Position numbers and translations under genes: made by a program. Shown piece by piece: positions 42,166-50,288 of a stretch of 53,056 nucleotides of DNA (its first letter is position 1; the number at the start of each line of letters is the position of its first letter). This DNA comes from an uncultured bacterium (lineage in GTDB: Bacteria > Patescibacteriota > Minisyncoccia > Phycocordibacterales > PALSA-1337): positions 1 through 53,056 of the forward strand of contig CAIMKX010000012.1 of assembly GCA_903842025.1 (NCBI GenBank), written 5' to 3'. The notes below the pieces were generated by a model. It ran no database searches. It had not been told where the DNA came from and saw only the letters and a list, made by a program, of their open reading frames with translations.

Positions 42166-43203
42166 TTAACCAAGGTTATTTATCAAATCATGCGCCAATT
42201 CCCTAAGACTAAATTTCTGAACAACGATCGCCCTCATCTTTTCACCATACTGCCCTTTCAAAGTCCGGTCAAAAGAAAGAAGCTTGCGTAATTTATCCGC
42301 CAGACTCTCCGAATTATTCTCCTCAAACAGAAAATCCTTACCGACCAAATCCGTCAAATTCTTGTTCGAAACCTGGACCAAAGCCTGACAGGCCATGGCT
42401 TCGAAAATAGTCTTGTCATAGCTGCCACTATCGGTCAGATTCACGCAGACCTCGTGAGCATTGTAGACCTGAACCGCTTCCGGATTGGGAATGCCGGGAT
42501 GAAACTTGATCTTTGAACCCAAGGAACCTTCCATTACTTTCTCCTTCAATGAATCGTAATATTTCTCATTGCCAGGCGAAGGATTGCCATAGAAAGATGC
42601 GTTAAATTCTACACCTTGTTGATCCAAAATCCTCAAAGCCTCGATCAAAATCTCCGGCTTCTTGACTGGATCCATTCTGCCAAAAAAGAGAATCGAATTC
42701 GGAAGCTTGGCAATTTCCGGCTTGCGATTGAACAATTCGGTATCGATCCCCACCGGCATCAGAAGTGTTTTTTTGAATTTGGCGGTATAGGAATACTTGG
42801 AAGTACAGAAAACCTTATGACAGAACAAGACCGCCAAATCGGTCAGGAAACCGCCGACTTGATGATTCCTCCACATCGTGATTTTCTTGCCCAGGATATG
42901 CCAAATCAGACCTCCCAGAAGGACATATTCCTGGTTCATGTGGACAAAGACTGCATCATAATCATTTCTTTCCCGCCAAATGTGGCCAATGAAACGGCTG
43001 ACATATTTCCACCTTCTTGACCGGCCGTCTTCCTTGCCCAGAGACAGGACTTTGACATTGTCCGGCAACTCGACCAAACCCTTTTCGAGACAGATCACAA
43101 CCACCGATTCGAAATGCTTGGAAAATTCTACAATCCAGCCATGAAAAAAACCGAGGACCGGGTCATTCTTATCGATTTTTTGGGTTACGATCAGTAGTTT
43201 CAT
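42166..43203 (-). CDS. GT4-family glycosyltransferase
   Basis: A 345-residue GT-B enzyme. The donor domain is clear: SILFFGRMDPVKKPEILIEA, IKFHPGIPNPEAVQVYNAHE, and SYDKTIFEAMACQALVQVSN, where an aspartate-lysine pair precedes the conserved glutamate. It heads a four-gene minus-strand operon (GT4, GT8-like, FkbM, FkbM). The upstream gap to gtrA holds a long palindromic element. Confidence 0.92.
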   Translation of the reverse strand: MKLLIVTQKIDKNDPVLGFFHGWIVEFSKHFESVVVICLEKGLVELPDNVKVLSLGKEDGRSRRWKYVSRFIGHIWRERNDYDAVFVHMNQEYVLLGGLIWHILGKKITMWRNHQVGGFLTDLAVLFCHKVFCTSKYSYTAKFKKTLLMPVGIDTELFNRKPEIAKLPNSILFFGRMDPVKKPEILIEALRILDQQGVEFNASFYGNPSPGNEKYYDSLKEKVMEGSLGSKIKFHPGIPNPEAVQVYNAHEVCVNLTDSGSYDKTIFEAMACQALVQVSNKNLTDLVGKDFLFEENNSESLADKLRKLLSFDRTLKGQYGEKMRAIVVQKFSLRELAHDLINNLG

Positions 43204-43243
43204 TTTTTACTGGAATTCACGAGCGACCTCGAACATATTTTTA

Positions 43244-43353
43244 ATTTGGTGTGCCTGCCCCTCCGAAGCTCGATTTTCGAGCGAAGGGGGCGGGCGCCCG
43301 CCCTTCTTCGCTCCTCGACAAGCTCGGAGCTACGAAGGACAAGCAGACCAAAT
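43244..43353. repeat. 110-bp long-stem palindromic element
   Basis: Outer arms near 43244-43272 and 43323-43353, inner arms 43279-43295 and 43296-43313, centred on CGGGCGCCCG. It contains GCTCGA/TCGAGC and GCTCC/GGAGC sub-hairpins. Sub-modules recur inside secA (4083-4103) and inside the GT4 gene at 45883-45895. Confidence 0.75.
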
Positions 43354-43811
43354 CAGAAAGGTGCGGAGCGGGCGCTTGGCCGATTACCTTCATTGAAAAC
43401 TAAATGGTAAACATAAAAGCTTTCAAAAGCAATGAGGATGCTGACTATTATTTGTGAGGCCAAATAATGGAAGCCAAAATAATGAACGAATGCGAAGATT
43501 CCGACGGTATTCAAACCGAGATTGATGCTAGTCACAATAAGATAAATAATAGCCTGCGAATGAATTTTATCCGTGGAACGATCGTTAAAGGTCCAGAATT
43601 TCTGAAGAGTGAAGCTGACAATGAAGGAAACAAGGAAAGCGATTATCGAAGACGTTATGTACCAGACGCCGAAGACGTCCGTAAGCAAATATAATAGGAC
43701 CAAATCGACAACCGCGGCCGTGCCGCCGGAGATGATGTAGCGGACAATCTTAGTCTTCGCCGGATATTTTTCGTTAAACTTACCGTAGGTTTGTTTGAGA
43801 GAGTTGATCAT
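43353..43811 (-). CDS. GtrA-family membrane protein
   Basis: A 152-residue protein with four hydrophobic helices. RYIISGGTAAVVDLVLLYLL and SFTLQKFWTFNDRS are the GtrA/DPMS-related signatures. GtrA proteins are thought to flip polyprenyl-phosphate sugars or assist in glycosylation. The last dozen residues (GNRPSARSAPF) are translated from the edge of a palindromic repeat, so the natural C-terminus was probably replaced. It ends in TGA. Confidence 0.88.
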   Translation of the reverse strand: MINSLKQTYGKFNEKYPAKTKIVRYIISGGTAAVVDLVLLYLLTDVFGVWYITSSIIAFLVSFIVSFTLQKFWTFNDRSTDKIHSQAIIYLIVTSINLGLNTVGIFAFVHYFGFHYLASQIIVSILIAFESFYVYHLVFNEGNRPSARSAPF

Positions 43812-43814
43812 AGT

Positions 43815-43866
43815 TTAGAGGTAGGAGGTAAGAGGTAAGATATTAGATATAAGATAAAAGATATTT
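43815..43866. repeat. GAGGTAA/GATATAA heptamer-like tract
   Basis: Degenerate tandem heptamers (GAGGTAG, GAGGTAA, then ATATTAG, ATATAAG) fill the gap between gtrA and the next GT gene. The same GAGGTAA words occur in frame inside that GT gene at 44124-44160. Confidence 0.6.
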
Positions 43867-43878
43867 GAAGAGACAAAG

Positions 43879-44916
43879 CTAGCTCTGAAGCAGTTTAGTT
43901 ATTGTACTGGCGACATCCGAGGTGTTAAATTCGACGATCGTGGCGCCGACTTCCCTGGCCACGCCGACATCAGTGGAGATAATCCGACAACCGGCGGCTC
44001 GGGCTTCAACTAACGTCATTCCATAACCTTCAAACAGAGAAGTGTTCAAGAAAACATCGGCGGTTTTGTAGTAGGAAACGAGAATGTCTCTATCAACTCG
44101 ATTCTCAATGATAATGGAATTATTAGAGGTAAGAGATAAGAGATAAGAGGTAAGAGATTTGATATTGGATATTTGGGAACCAGATCCGACGATAATAAGA
44201 CCGGCCTTTGGAAAACTTTTAACCACCTCCGGCCAAGATTTGATGGCTAATTCAATGTTTTTCTCTTTTTCCAATCTCGAGGCCATCAAAACGATTTTGT
44301 CAAATTGTCGATATTTCCTATGCAGATCGATCAAAATCGGCGCGTTCTTGATCCTCTCGGTATCGACGGCAATCGGACGGACTTCGATCTCCTTGAGGTC
44401 TCTCCTCAAGGAGACAACATACCTCTTTATTCTTTCAGAAACTACCCGAACCTTATCTGCTTTTGGAATATAACGCTGTGCTAATATTCTTCTGATCTTA
44501 TTGGTCAGATTATAGGCATAATTCGGACTGCCAAGGTCTTCATGAATCTGGATCTCCAGCGGAATTACGAATTTCTTTTTAAGGGAAACACTCGCCATTG
44601 CAGTCAGTGAGGCATCCTGGCAAGTTATCTCCGTAATTCCATGCTGTTTGATAATTTGCTTACCTATTTTAATCGCGTCAAACGGATAGAATGCCTTAAA
44701 TAATGATTGGGTTGAATAAACCCAGCAGTTAGGAGCAATCTGAAAGGAGTTTAAGCTAATTTTGGAATTTGGAATTTGGAATTTGGAATTTTGGAATATA
44801 ACAATATGCACCTCGTCATAGTCCTTCGCATACTCGATCTGCCGCGCGCGAACATCGCTCTTCTCGTCGAAGATCAACCTATCCGTCGAAATCATCAATA
44901 ATCGTCTGTTTTCCAT
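43879..44916 (-). CDS. GT4-family glycosyltransferase with heptamer inserts
   Basis: A 345-residue GT-B enzyme. MISTDRLIFDEKSDVRARQI begins the acceptor half; the donor half has FDKIVLMASRLEKEKNIELA, KAGLIIVGSGSQISN, and VFLNTSLFEGYGMTLVEARA, an EX7E-type motif. Two stretches are encoded by heptanucleotide repeats: NSKFQIPNSKIS (44761-44796) and KSLTSYLLSLTS (44124-44160). Both lie in likely surface loops. Loss or gain of one 7-bp unit would shift the frame. ATG 44916 is preferred to the track TTG. Confidence 0.88.
   Translation of the reverse strand: MENRRLLMISTDRLIFDEKSDVRARQIEYAKDYDEVHIVIFQNSKFQIPNSKISLNSFQIAPNCWVYSTQSLFKAFYPFDAIKIGKQIIKQHGITEITCQDASLTAMASVSLKKKFVIPLEIQIHEDLGSPNYAYNLTNKIRRILAQRYIPKADKVRVVSERIKRYVVSLRRDLKEIEVRPIAVDTERIKNAPILIDLHRKYRQFDKIVLMASRLEKEKNIELAIKSWPEVVKSFPKAGLIIVGSGSQISNIKSLTSYLLSLTSNNSIIIENRVDRDILVSYYKTADVFLNTSLFEGYGMTLVEARAAGCRIISTDVGVAREVGATIVEFNTSDVASTITKLLQS
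44124..44160. repeat. AGAGGTA/AGAGATA heptamers in a GT gene
   Basis: About five tandem 7-bp units, alternating AGAGGTA and AGAGATA, in frame within the GT4 coding region. Confidence 0.75.
44761..44796. repeat. TTTGGAA heptamers in a GT gene
   Basis: Four perfect copies and a fifth with one extra T, in frame within the GT4 coding region. Such heptamers are classic slipped-strand sites in other bacteria. Confidence 0.8.
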
Positions 44917-44945
44917 TCTAAATTCTATATTCAAACTTCTAAATT

Positions 44946-46031
44946 CTAACTAACCTTCTCCCAAATCCCGATAATCTCCCCGCCAATCTCCTCCCAAGTA
45001 TGCACCCAGGTGAACTGCCGAACCTTGCCGGCTTGAATCGCCCGGTTTTTCGGATCAGAAAGCCAAACGATCTTCTCGGAGATGTCATTCTTATCCTGCG
45101 GATCAACAAAAATAGCGCAGTCTTTGACCCGTTCGGAGATTCCGGTTTCTTTTGTCAAGATAAACGGGGTGCCGACATGTATGGCGTCAAAGATCATATT
45201 CGGACTGATATCACCCAACGAAGCCAAAACAACCGCGTATGAGTTATGGACCTTTTCAACAAAACTATCATAAACAGCTTTGCCGCAATCCAATTCAACA
45301 TCCTCCAACCCGTGCTGTCGAATCACATCTTTAGCCTGCTTGAAAGCTTCCTTGAGCAATTCGGCATTCTTCCATTTGAGAGATCTCGTACCGGCCACGA
45401 AAGACCGGTTGTCCGGTTGGACCGGCTCAATTCTCGCTCCGCAATAATTCTCGACTATGAAATTTTTCTTCGGATCCAAACCATAGGCTTTTTCAAAGAT
45501 CTTCCTTTGCCAATCGGTGCTGAATATCACCGCCGCCGCTTTCCTCAAGGAGCGGCCGCCCCATTTGAAAAAAAGTTTTTCCTTGAATGTGTAGACGATC
45601 GATCTGTCTTCGTAGAAATTCCTGAACAGAACCAGATTCCCCGTCCTTTCGGTATAGGACTCCCAGAGGAAATCGCCGCCGGTCCGGACGATATACTTCT
45701 TATGCATAAGTGAACAAGCAACCATGGTTGGAACAGCGGCTGACCAGGTATCGAGAACGAGGATGAGATCGGCATTCCAACCTTTGCGGATGATTTTTAG
45801 AAAATACAAAATGTGACGGACTATCGGCGGAAAGGCTCGCTCCCAACGATAAGCGGCGACTTTGACTTCATGGCCGCCTTCGCCCTCCGAAGCTCTTCGA
45901 GTCTGAGACTCATCAGAGTCGATGACCTTGGCGGAGGAGGGTTTTTTCCAAGTCTCATAGAGATTGCGGGCATACTGGGCCGGACCGCCAATGTCAGGAG
46001 GATAAATGCCGGAAGCGATTAGGATTTTCAT
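44946..46031 (-). CDS. GT4-family glycosyltransferase with palindromic insert
   Basis: A 361-residue GT-B enzyme. ILIASGIYPPDIGGPAQYAR is the family start and GHEVKVAAYRWERAFP the second strand. Between them, where related enzymes go straight from the first helix to GHEV, about 22 residues (PSSAKVIDSD...EGEG) are encoded by an imperfect palindrome (45876-45941). The donor domain has NFIVENYCGARIEPVQPD, VVLASLGDISPNMIFDAIHV, and a DPQDKNDISEKIVWL tail. Confidence 0.9.
   Translation of the reverse strand: MKILIASGIYPPDIGGPAQYARNLYETWKKPSSAKVIDSDESQTRRASEGEGGHEVKVAAYRWERAFPPIVRHILYFLKIIRKGWNADLILVLDTWSAAVPTMVACSLMHKKYIVRTGGDFLWESYTERTGNLVLFRNFYEDRSIVYTFKEKLFFKWGGRSLRKAAAVIFSTDWQRKIFEKAYGLDPKKNFIVENYCGARIEPVQPDNRSFVAGTRSLKWKNAELLKEAFKQAKDVIRQHGLEDVELDCGKAVYDSFVEKVHNSYAVVLASLGDISPNMIFDAIHVGTPFILTKETGISERVKDCAIFVDPQDKNDISEKIVWLSDPKNRAIQAGKVRQFTWVHTWEEIGGEIIGIWEKVS
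45876..45941. repeat. 66-bp palindromic element in frame in a GT4 gene
   Basis: An imperfect palindrome around GACTCTGATGAGTC, with CCCTCCGAAGCTC at 45883-45895 shared exactly with the intergenic element at 43259-43271. Its length is a multiple of three and it has no stop in the reading frame. Confidence 0.7.
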
Positions 46032-46080
46032 GGTATTTTCATTATAGCGCAGTGCTCAGTAGGTGACCACCCGCAGTCTT

Positions 46081-46273
46081 GTCATTCCCGCGAAAGCGGG
46101 AATCCAGTGTTGAATACCATAATTGAAAATTCAAAAATCAAAATGGAAAATGACAAGGTAAAAATCAAAATGAAATCGCACCTGTAGCAGACATTTTGCA
46201 TTTTAAATTGTCATTTTCCATTTTGAGATTTACATTTTACATTACACAGGATTCCCGCTTTCGCGGGAATGAC
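46081..46273. repeat. 193-bp element with 25-bp perfect terminal inverted repeats
   Basis: Terminal arms (46081-46105 and 46249-46273) are a one-base variant of the secA element arm. Inside, a 19-bp inverted pair near 46137 and 46219 and AT-rich sequence. It lies between two GT4 genes and has no coding potential. Confidence 0.8.
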
Positions 46274-46286
46274 AAAAAACTTTGCA

Positions 46287-47462
46287 CTAATTATGACTGT
46301 TTTCGCGGGAATAGCATAAGACATCCTTCATCTTCCCCGCAACCATTCCCCACTGGTAATTATTCCTGACCATCTCCCTGGCCTGTTTGACGATATGTTC
46401 CCTCGATTCCCTGTCCTTAATAAGTTTCTCGACTTTCTGGGCGATACTTTTTGGATTTCTGACTTCACAGAATAACCCAGTCTCACCGTCCTTCAGGAAA
46501 TCGGGAATACCGCCGACCGGCGTGGCAATGACAGGAAGGCCAGCGGCCATGGCTTCCAAAAAAGAATTACCCAGACCTTCAGAAAGCGAAGGTCGGACGA
46601 AGATATCGGCTGATTGCAAATACTTGGGCATTTCCGAATGCGGAACGAATCCTTTGAAGAAGACGCGATCTTCAACCCCCAAGGCCTTGGTCAAATTCTT
46701 GAGCTTTTGCTCCTCCTGGCCGGTGCCGAGAATTATCAGCTTACAGGATCTCTCCAGTAAGGCCAGAGATCTGATCAGATCGTCGACGGCGTTCTTTTCG
46801 ACCAGCCTAGAAGTTGTGATGACCGACGTGTCAAAATCTTGCAAATGATCTTCTTCGCGCATTTGTTGTCTGGTCTCACCATCGATCAACCTTGAGAAAT
46901 GATCGAAGTCGACGCCGTTCGGAACGATGACGATCGGACATTTGGCGCCCATCAGCTTGGACCATTCGGAAAGGAACTTGGAAATGGCCTGGATCCTGTC
47001 GGCCGCGGCGAAGATCATTCTGAAAAACGGGCGGAATATTCCCTGGCGCCGCCCGAAATTGTCACCTTCTTGGATCGTCAGGATGAAAGGGATTTCCGGC
47101 TTTACTTTCTTGAAAAGAAAAGTGGCAAAACCGGCATAGCTGGCCATGATCGACCAGACAACGTCATATTTGTCTCGGTGATTTAGGAAAATGGCTTTGA
47201 GAAAAGCCAAGGGAACAAAAAAAATCTTCGAAAGCAGAAAGATTTTGGAGCTATTGGTTCTCTGACCGAACCACGGCAAGCCGACCCGATAGACATTGAC
47301 ATTGCCAACCCGCTCAAAAGCCGGCGCCTGCTTGCGCAAAGTTATCATGTCAAACTCGATCTCTTGCGGAGAAATCCTGTCGGTGATTTCTTTTATGGCC
47401 ACCTCGGCTCCGCCGATGTTGCGCGGGTAGTAGACCAGGGAAAATATGAGAATTCGGCGCAT
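46287..47462 (-). CDS. GT4-family glycosyltransferase
   Basis: A 391-residue GT-B enzyme. ILIFSLVYYPRNIGGAEVAI is the acceptor-domain start. The donor domain has SVITTSRLVEKNAVDDLIRS, CKLIILGTGQEEQKL, and FVRPSLSEGLGNSFLEAMAA, a full EX7E motif. This is the last gene of the glycan island on this side. Its 5' end is 44 bp from the toxin gene stop. Confidence 0.93.
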   Translation of the reverse strand: MRRILIFSLVYYPRNIGGAEVAIKEITDRISPQEIEFDMITLRKQAPAFERVGNVNVYRVGLPWFGQRTNSSKIFLLSKIFFVPLAFLKAIFLNHRDKYDVVWSIMASYAGFATFLFKKVKPEIPFILTIQEGDNFGRRQGIFRPFFRMIFAAADRIQAISKFLSEWSKLMGAKCPIVIVPNGVDFDHFSRLIDGETRQQMREEDHLQDFDTSVITTSRLVEKNAVDDLIRSLALLERSCKLIILGTGQEEQKLKNLTKALGVEDRVFFKGFVPHSEMPKYLQSADIFVRPSLSEGLGNSFLEAMAAGLPVIATPVGGIPDFLKDGETGLFCEVRNPKSIAQKVEKLIKDRESREHIVKQAREMVRNNYQWGMVAGKMKDVLCYSRENSHN

Positions 47463-47505
47463 GGGGTAATTCTAGGCGAGCAGATGATTCCGCGCAAGCA
47501 CAAAA

Positions 47506-47784
47506 TCATTCAAATAAGTTGGCATGGTTGCCAATATTCATCAAACGAACATATTTCTCGGTCATATTGATTTCATATAAAAGCAAACAATCTCCGCTAA
47601 TGTGACATTCTCGAAATCCTATAAAATCCCCTTTCAGGGCATGGTCATGATACTGGTTTCCAATTTCTTTTCCGTCTCTGAGTAACTGATAAATTGTTTC
47701 AAAAATATCCAACCTAAAACGACCAGAACTTTGAATTCTTTTGTATGACTTTTTGAATTTGTTGCCATACTTGATTTCAAACAT
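47506..47784 (-). CDS. YafQ-type toxin (RelE superfamily)
   Basis: A 92-residue RelE/YafQ-like mRNA interferase. YGNKFKKSYKRIQSSGRFR, ALKGDFIGFRECHISGDCLL and LYEINMTEKYVRLMNIGNHA follow the YafQ pattern, with the histidine near the C-terminus that takes part in ribosome-dependent mRNA cleavage. It lies ten bases after the antitoxin gene. Confidence 0.88.
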   Translation of the reverse strand: MFEIKYGNKFKKSYKRIQSSGRFRLDIFETIYQLLRDGKEIGNQYHDHALKGDFIGFRECHISGDCLLLYEINMTEKYVRLMNIGNHANLFE

Positions 47785-47794
47785 ACAATTTCAA

Positions 47795-48076
47795 TCAGGC
47801 ATTAAGATCGGCCATAAGCTCTTCAAATGAATGAACAGTTTTTTCACGACCTGCTTTCATTGCTTTCCATTCCTCCAATATTTCCTTTTCATATTCCGGC
47901 GTATAGCCATTCTCGGTCAGGGCCTTGAATGGAATGGATTTGGTCCTGATGACCTGCGCCAAAAACATCTTCATGGCTGAAGACAGGTCAATGCCGAGCT
48001 TCTTGAATATGCTCTGGGCTTTGGCTTTGGTCGCACTATCGATGCGCAATTGGATGGTTGTTTGGGTTGTGGACAT
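47795..48076 (-). CDS. DinJ/RelB-type antitoxin
   Basis: A 93-residue antitoxin. TTIQLRIDSATKAKAQSIFK then LGIDLSSAMKMFLAQVIRTK is the ribbon-helix-helix DinJ/RelB signature, so it should bind its own promoter. The C-terminal half (EKTVHSFEELMADLNA) would wrap the toxin. The antitoxin is first in the operon, as usual. Confidence 0.9.
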   Translation of the reverse strand: MSTTQTTIQLRIDSATKAKAQSIFKKLGIDLSSAMKMFLAQVIRTKSIPFKALTENGYTPEYEKEILEEWKAMKAGREKTVHSFEELMADLNA

Positions 48077-48116
48077 GAACCCATCTTACCAAGTGTAATG
48101 ACATTGTCAATACAGC

Positions 48117-49937
48117 CTAGTTGTCCTTCAGAACGCTTTTGAGAACATCCTCAGGCACTTCCTTCGGAATGACCGAATGCAAATCTTCTGGTGTTCCAAC
48201 CGCTTTGACCGCCGGTTTGGGAATCGCCGTCAAAACATTCGGCATCTGGACCGGAACCGGTCGCGAAGATCCCGTCAGAATATGTTGGCTGACCGCCGGC
48301 GACTTCTTCAAGACCGCCTGAAGGGCGCTTTTCAAACTGTTGACGTTCTGCTCGGTCGGGACTTTGGCGTCGATCTTCACCGAAGATCTTGAGGAAAGTG
48401 CGCTGAGAGAAACTGGCTTTGGGACATTTTGGCCGGGCTTTGGGATCGTACCGATGATTGGCGGTTTTGGAAGATTTGGTACCATAGCGGCATTCGAAGC
48501 GGCAACCGGCTTGATCAGACTGACGGCCGGACCAGAATTGATCTGGGATGCTGGTTTTGAAACAGTCGCGGGCGAATTCGAGCTTACCGGAAGCGTGGGA
48601 TTCGGCGGAATAGTCCCGCTTGAAACCGAAACCGCCGGCGCTCTCTTGGCCATTGGGTTGTGAAATTGGATGATCTCCTCTTCGACGCCTTCCCTCGGGC
48701 GAGCGAACTGCTCGCGTGAGGCGGCGATGATCTCGTTCACGTATGACTGGTCCGGATGCGGTATAGGTGGCAAAGTCGTAGCGGAAAATGGTTGAGATGA
48801 AAGTCCGTCGATCATCAATTTCAGGTAAATCTGGGCGAAACCAAGATTAACCAAATCCTCCAAAACGAAAACCGGCGCGAATTCTTTTTCCAACTCTTCA
48901 GCATCCGTGGCTCCGACCCGGAAAGCGATCATCGTGCCGACGTTGCCAAAAACGGCCGGCCGGACGATCTCGTCCATTTGTTCTATGTATTGATGGGCAA
49001 TGGTCAAATTCAATTTATATTTGCGGGCTTCAGAAAGAATATCGGCGAAAGAGGCGTTGGCGAAGTTCTGGAATTCGTCGACGAATAGATAGAAATTCGG
49101 CAGCATCTTGGCTGTCCGATCCGGAATATCGGCCCGTGACATGGCCGCCAAATATATTTTTGTCACCAAAAGTCCGCCCAAGAGCTTCATATTTTCGTCA
49201 CCGATCCTTCCCTTTGAAAGGTTGATAATTATTATCTTCTTGTGGTCCATGGCCTCACGAAAATCAAATGAGGAGTGCGGCTGGCCGATCATATTTCTTA
49301 TCAAAGGATTAGCCGTAAACTGACCGACTTTGTTTTGGATGGCCGGCACAGCCTCGGCCGCCATCCTTTCTGTATAATTGGCAAATTCTTTTGTCCAAAA
49401 TGTCTTTACAGACGGGTCCTGGACGTAAGAAACAATCTCTTTGCGATATTCCTTGTCGGAAAGCATTCTATTCACGCCCAACAAAGTCGAATTCGGGGCT
49501 TCAAGAAGTGCCAGCAAAGTGTTAGTCAGAATGTATTCCATGCGGGCCGACCAAGCGTCCTCCCAGATCTTTTTGAAGGTACTCATCAGACCTGAAACCA
49601 CCAAATGCCGCTTGTGCGGATCGACACTTTCCAGAACATTAAAAGATATCGGAAAATCGACGTCAAAAGGCGCAATGTGGATGACGTCACGGATACGATG
49701 CTTGGGCACATATTCGAGCAACAGATCCGCTGTTTTGCCGTGTGGATCGATGAAGCACATCCCTTCTCCTCCGGTAATGTCCTGAACAGCCATGTTTTCC
49801 AACATCGTGGATTTGCCCATGCCGGTCTTGCCGATCACGTAGACGTGGCGGGTCCGATCCTTGGCTTTGATGCCGAATTTGACCCGTTTGTTGCGCGCGT
49901 CCGTCTCGCCAAAATATGTGATGCGATCTTCTTCCAT
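48117..49937 (-). CDS. VirD4/TraG-like type IV coupling ATPase, soluble form
   Basis: A 606-residue ATPase. VIGKTGMGKSTMLENMAVQD is Walker A near residue 36 and FYLFVDEFQNFA Walker B near residue 285. IDPHGKTADLLLEYVP and ARKYKLNLTIAHQYIEQM are further TraG/TraD-group motifs. No transmembrane segment precedes the ATPase, unlike classical VirD4. Residues about 425-606 are Pro/Ser/Ala-rich and probably disordered. It could pump DNA or protein. No relaxase or VirB gene is in the window, so transfer is not shown. Confidence 0.85.
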   Translation of the reverse strand: MEEDRITYFGETDARNKRVKFGIKAKDRTRHVYVIGKTGMGKSTMLENMAVQDITGGEGMCFIDPHGKTADLLLEYVPKHRIRDVIHIAPFDVDFPISFNVLESVDPHKRHLVVSGLMSTFKKIWEDAWSARMEYILTNTLLALLEAPNSTLLGVNRMLSDKEYRKEIVSYVQDPSVKTFWTKEFANYTERMAAEAVPAIQNKVGQFTANPLIRNMIGQPHSSFDFREAMDHKKIIIINLSKGRIGDENMKLLGGLLVTKIYLAAMSRADIPDRTAKMLPNFYLFVDEFQNFANASFADILSEARKYKLNLTIAHQYIEQMDEIVRPAVFGNVGTMIAFRVGATDAEELEKEFAPVFVLEDLVNLGFAQIYLKLMIDGLSSQPFSATTLPPIPHPDQSYVNEIIAASREQFARPREGVEEEIIQFHNPMAKRAPAVSVSSGTIPPNPTLPVSSNSPATVSKPASQINSGPAVSLIKPVAASNAAMVPNLPKPPIIGTIPKPGQNVPKPVSLSALSSRSSVKIDAKVPTEQNVNSLKSALQAVLKKSPAVSQHILTGSSRPVPVQMPNVLTAIPKPAVKAVGTPEDLHSVIPKEVPEDVLKSVLKDN

Positions 49938-50257
49938 ACTTCTTACAATTGTAACATCTTTTAAGAATTTGCTGCAGACGATAGTGGATTGTCAAATCTG
50001 ACTATTAAGATGTTGAAACGCTTCAAAATATTAGTTTCCTGTTACCCCTCTCCTATCCTATTTTATGACTCATGAAAAGTGACGAAAATTTTCGTCACTT
50101 TTCATTTGTGGCAAAATACTATGTCTAGATGTCCACAACTATCCTTAGCGCAACAAAAAGCCTTGTTATTCTCCATATTCTGAGAAATGATTAACTTAAC
50201 GGTCGATATTTCCACAATTAAATGAGTTCAAATATTCAAAAGAACAATTGTTGTAAT
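49938..50257. other. Gene-free region, AT-rich, with one palindrome
   Basis: 320 bp between the ATPase start and the RNA terminator. Apart from the 34-bp palindrome at 50072-50105 and an ACAATTGT palindrome near 50245, nothing is recognised. Confidence 0.4.
50072..50105. repeat. 34-bp perfect palindrome
   Basis: ATGAAAAGTGACGAAAA followed at once by its exact complement. The core is GACGAAAATTTTCGTC. It may be an operator, a repeat or a stable hairpin. Confidence 0.7.
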
Positions 50258-50288
50258 AAAAAAGCCCGACCTCCTCCAAGGGTCAGGC
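50258..50288 (-). terminator. Terminator of the RNA candidate
   Basis: On the minus strand GCCTGACC/GGTCGGGC (one wobble) with an eight- to nine-base loop, followed by six T. Confidence 0.8.
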
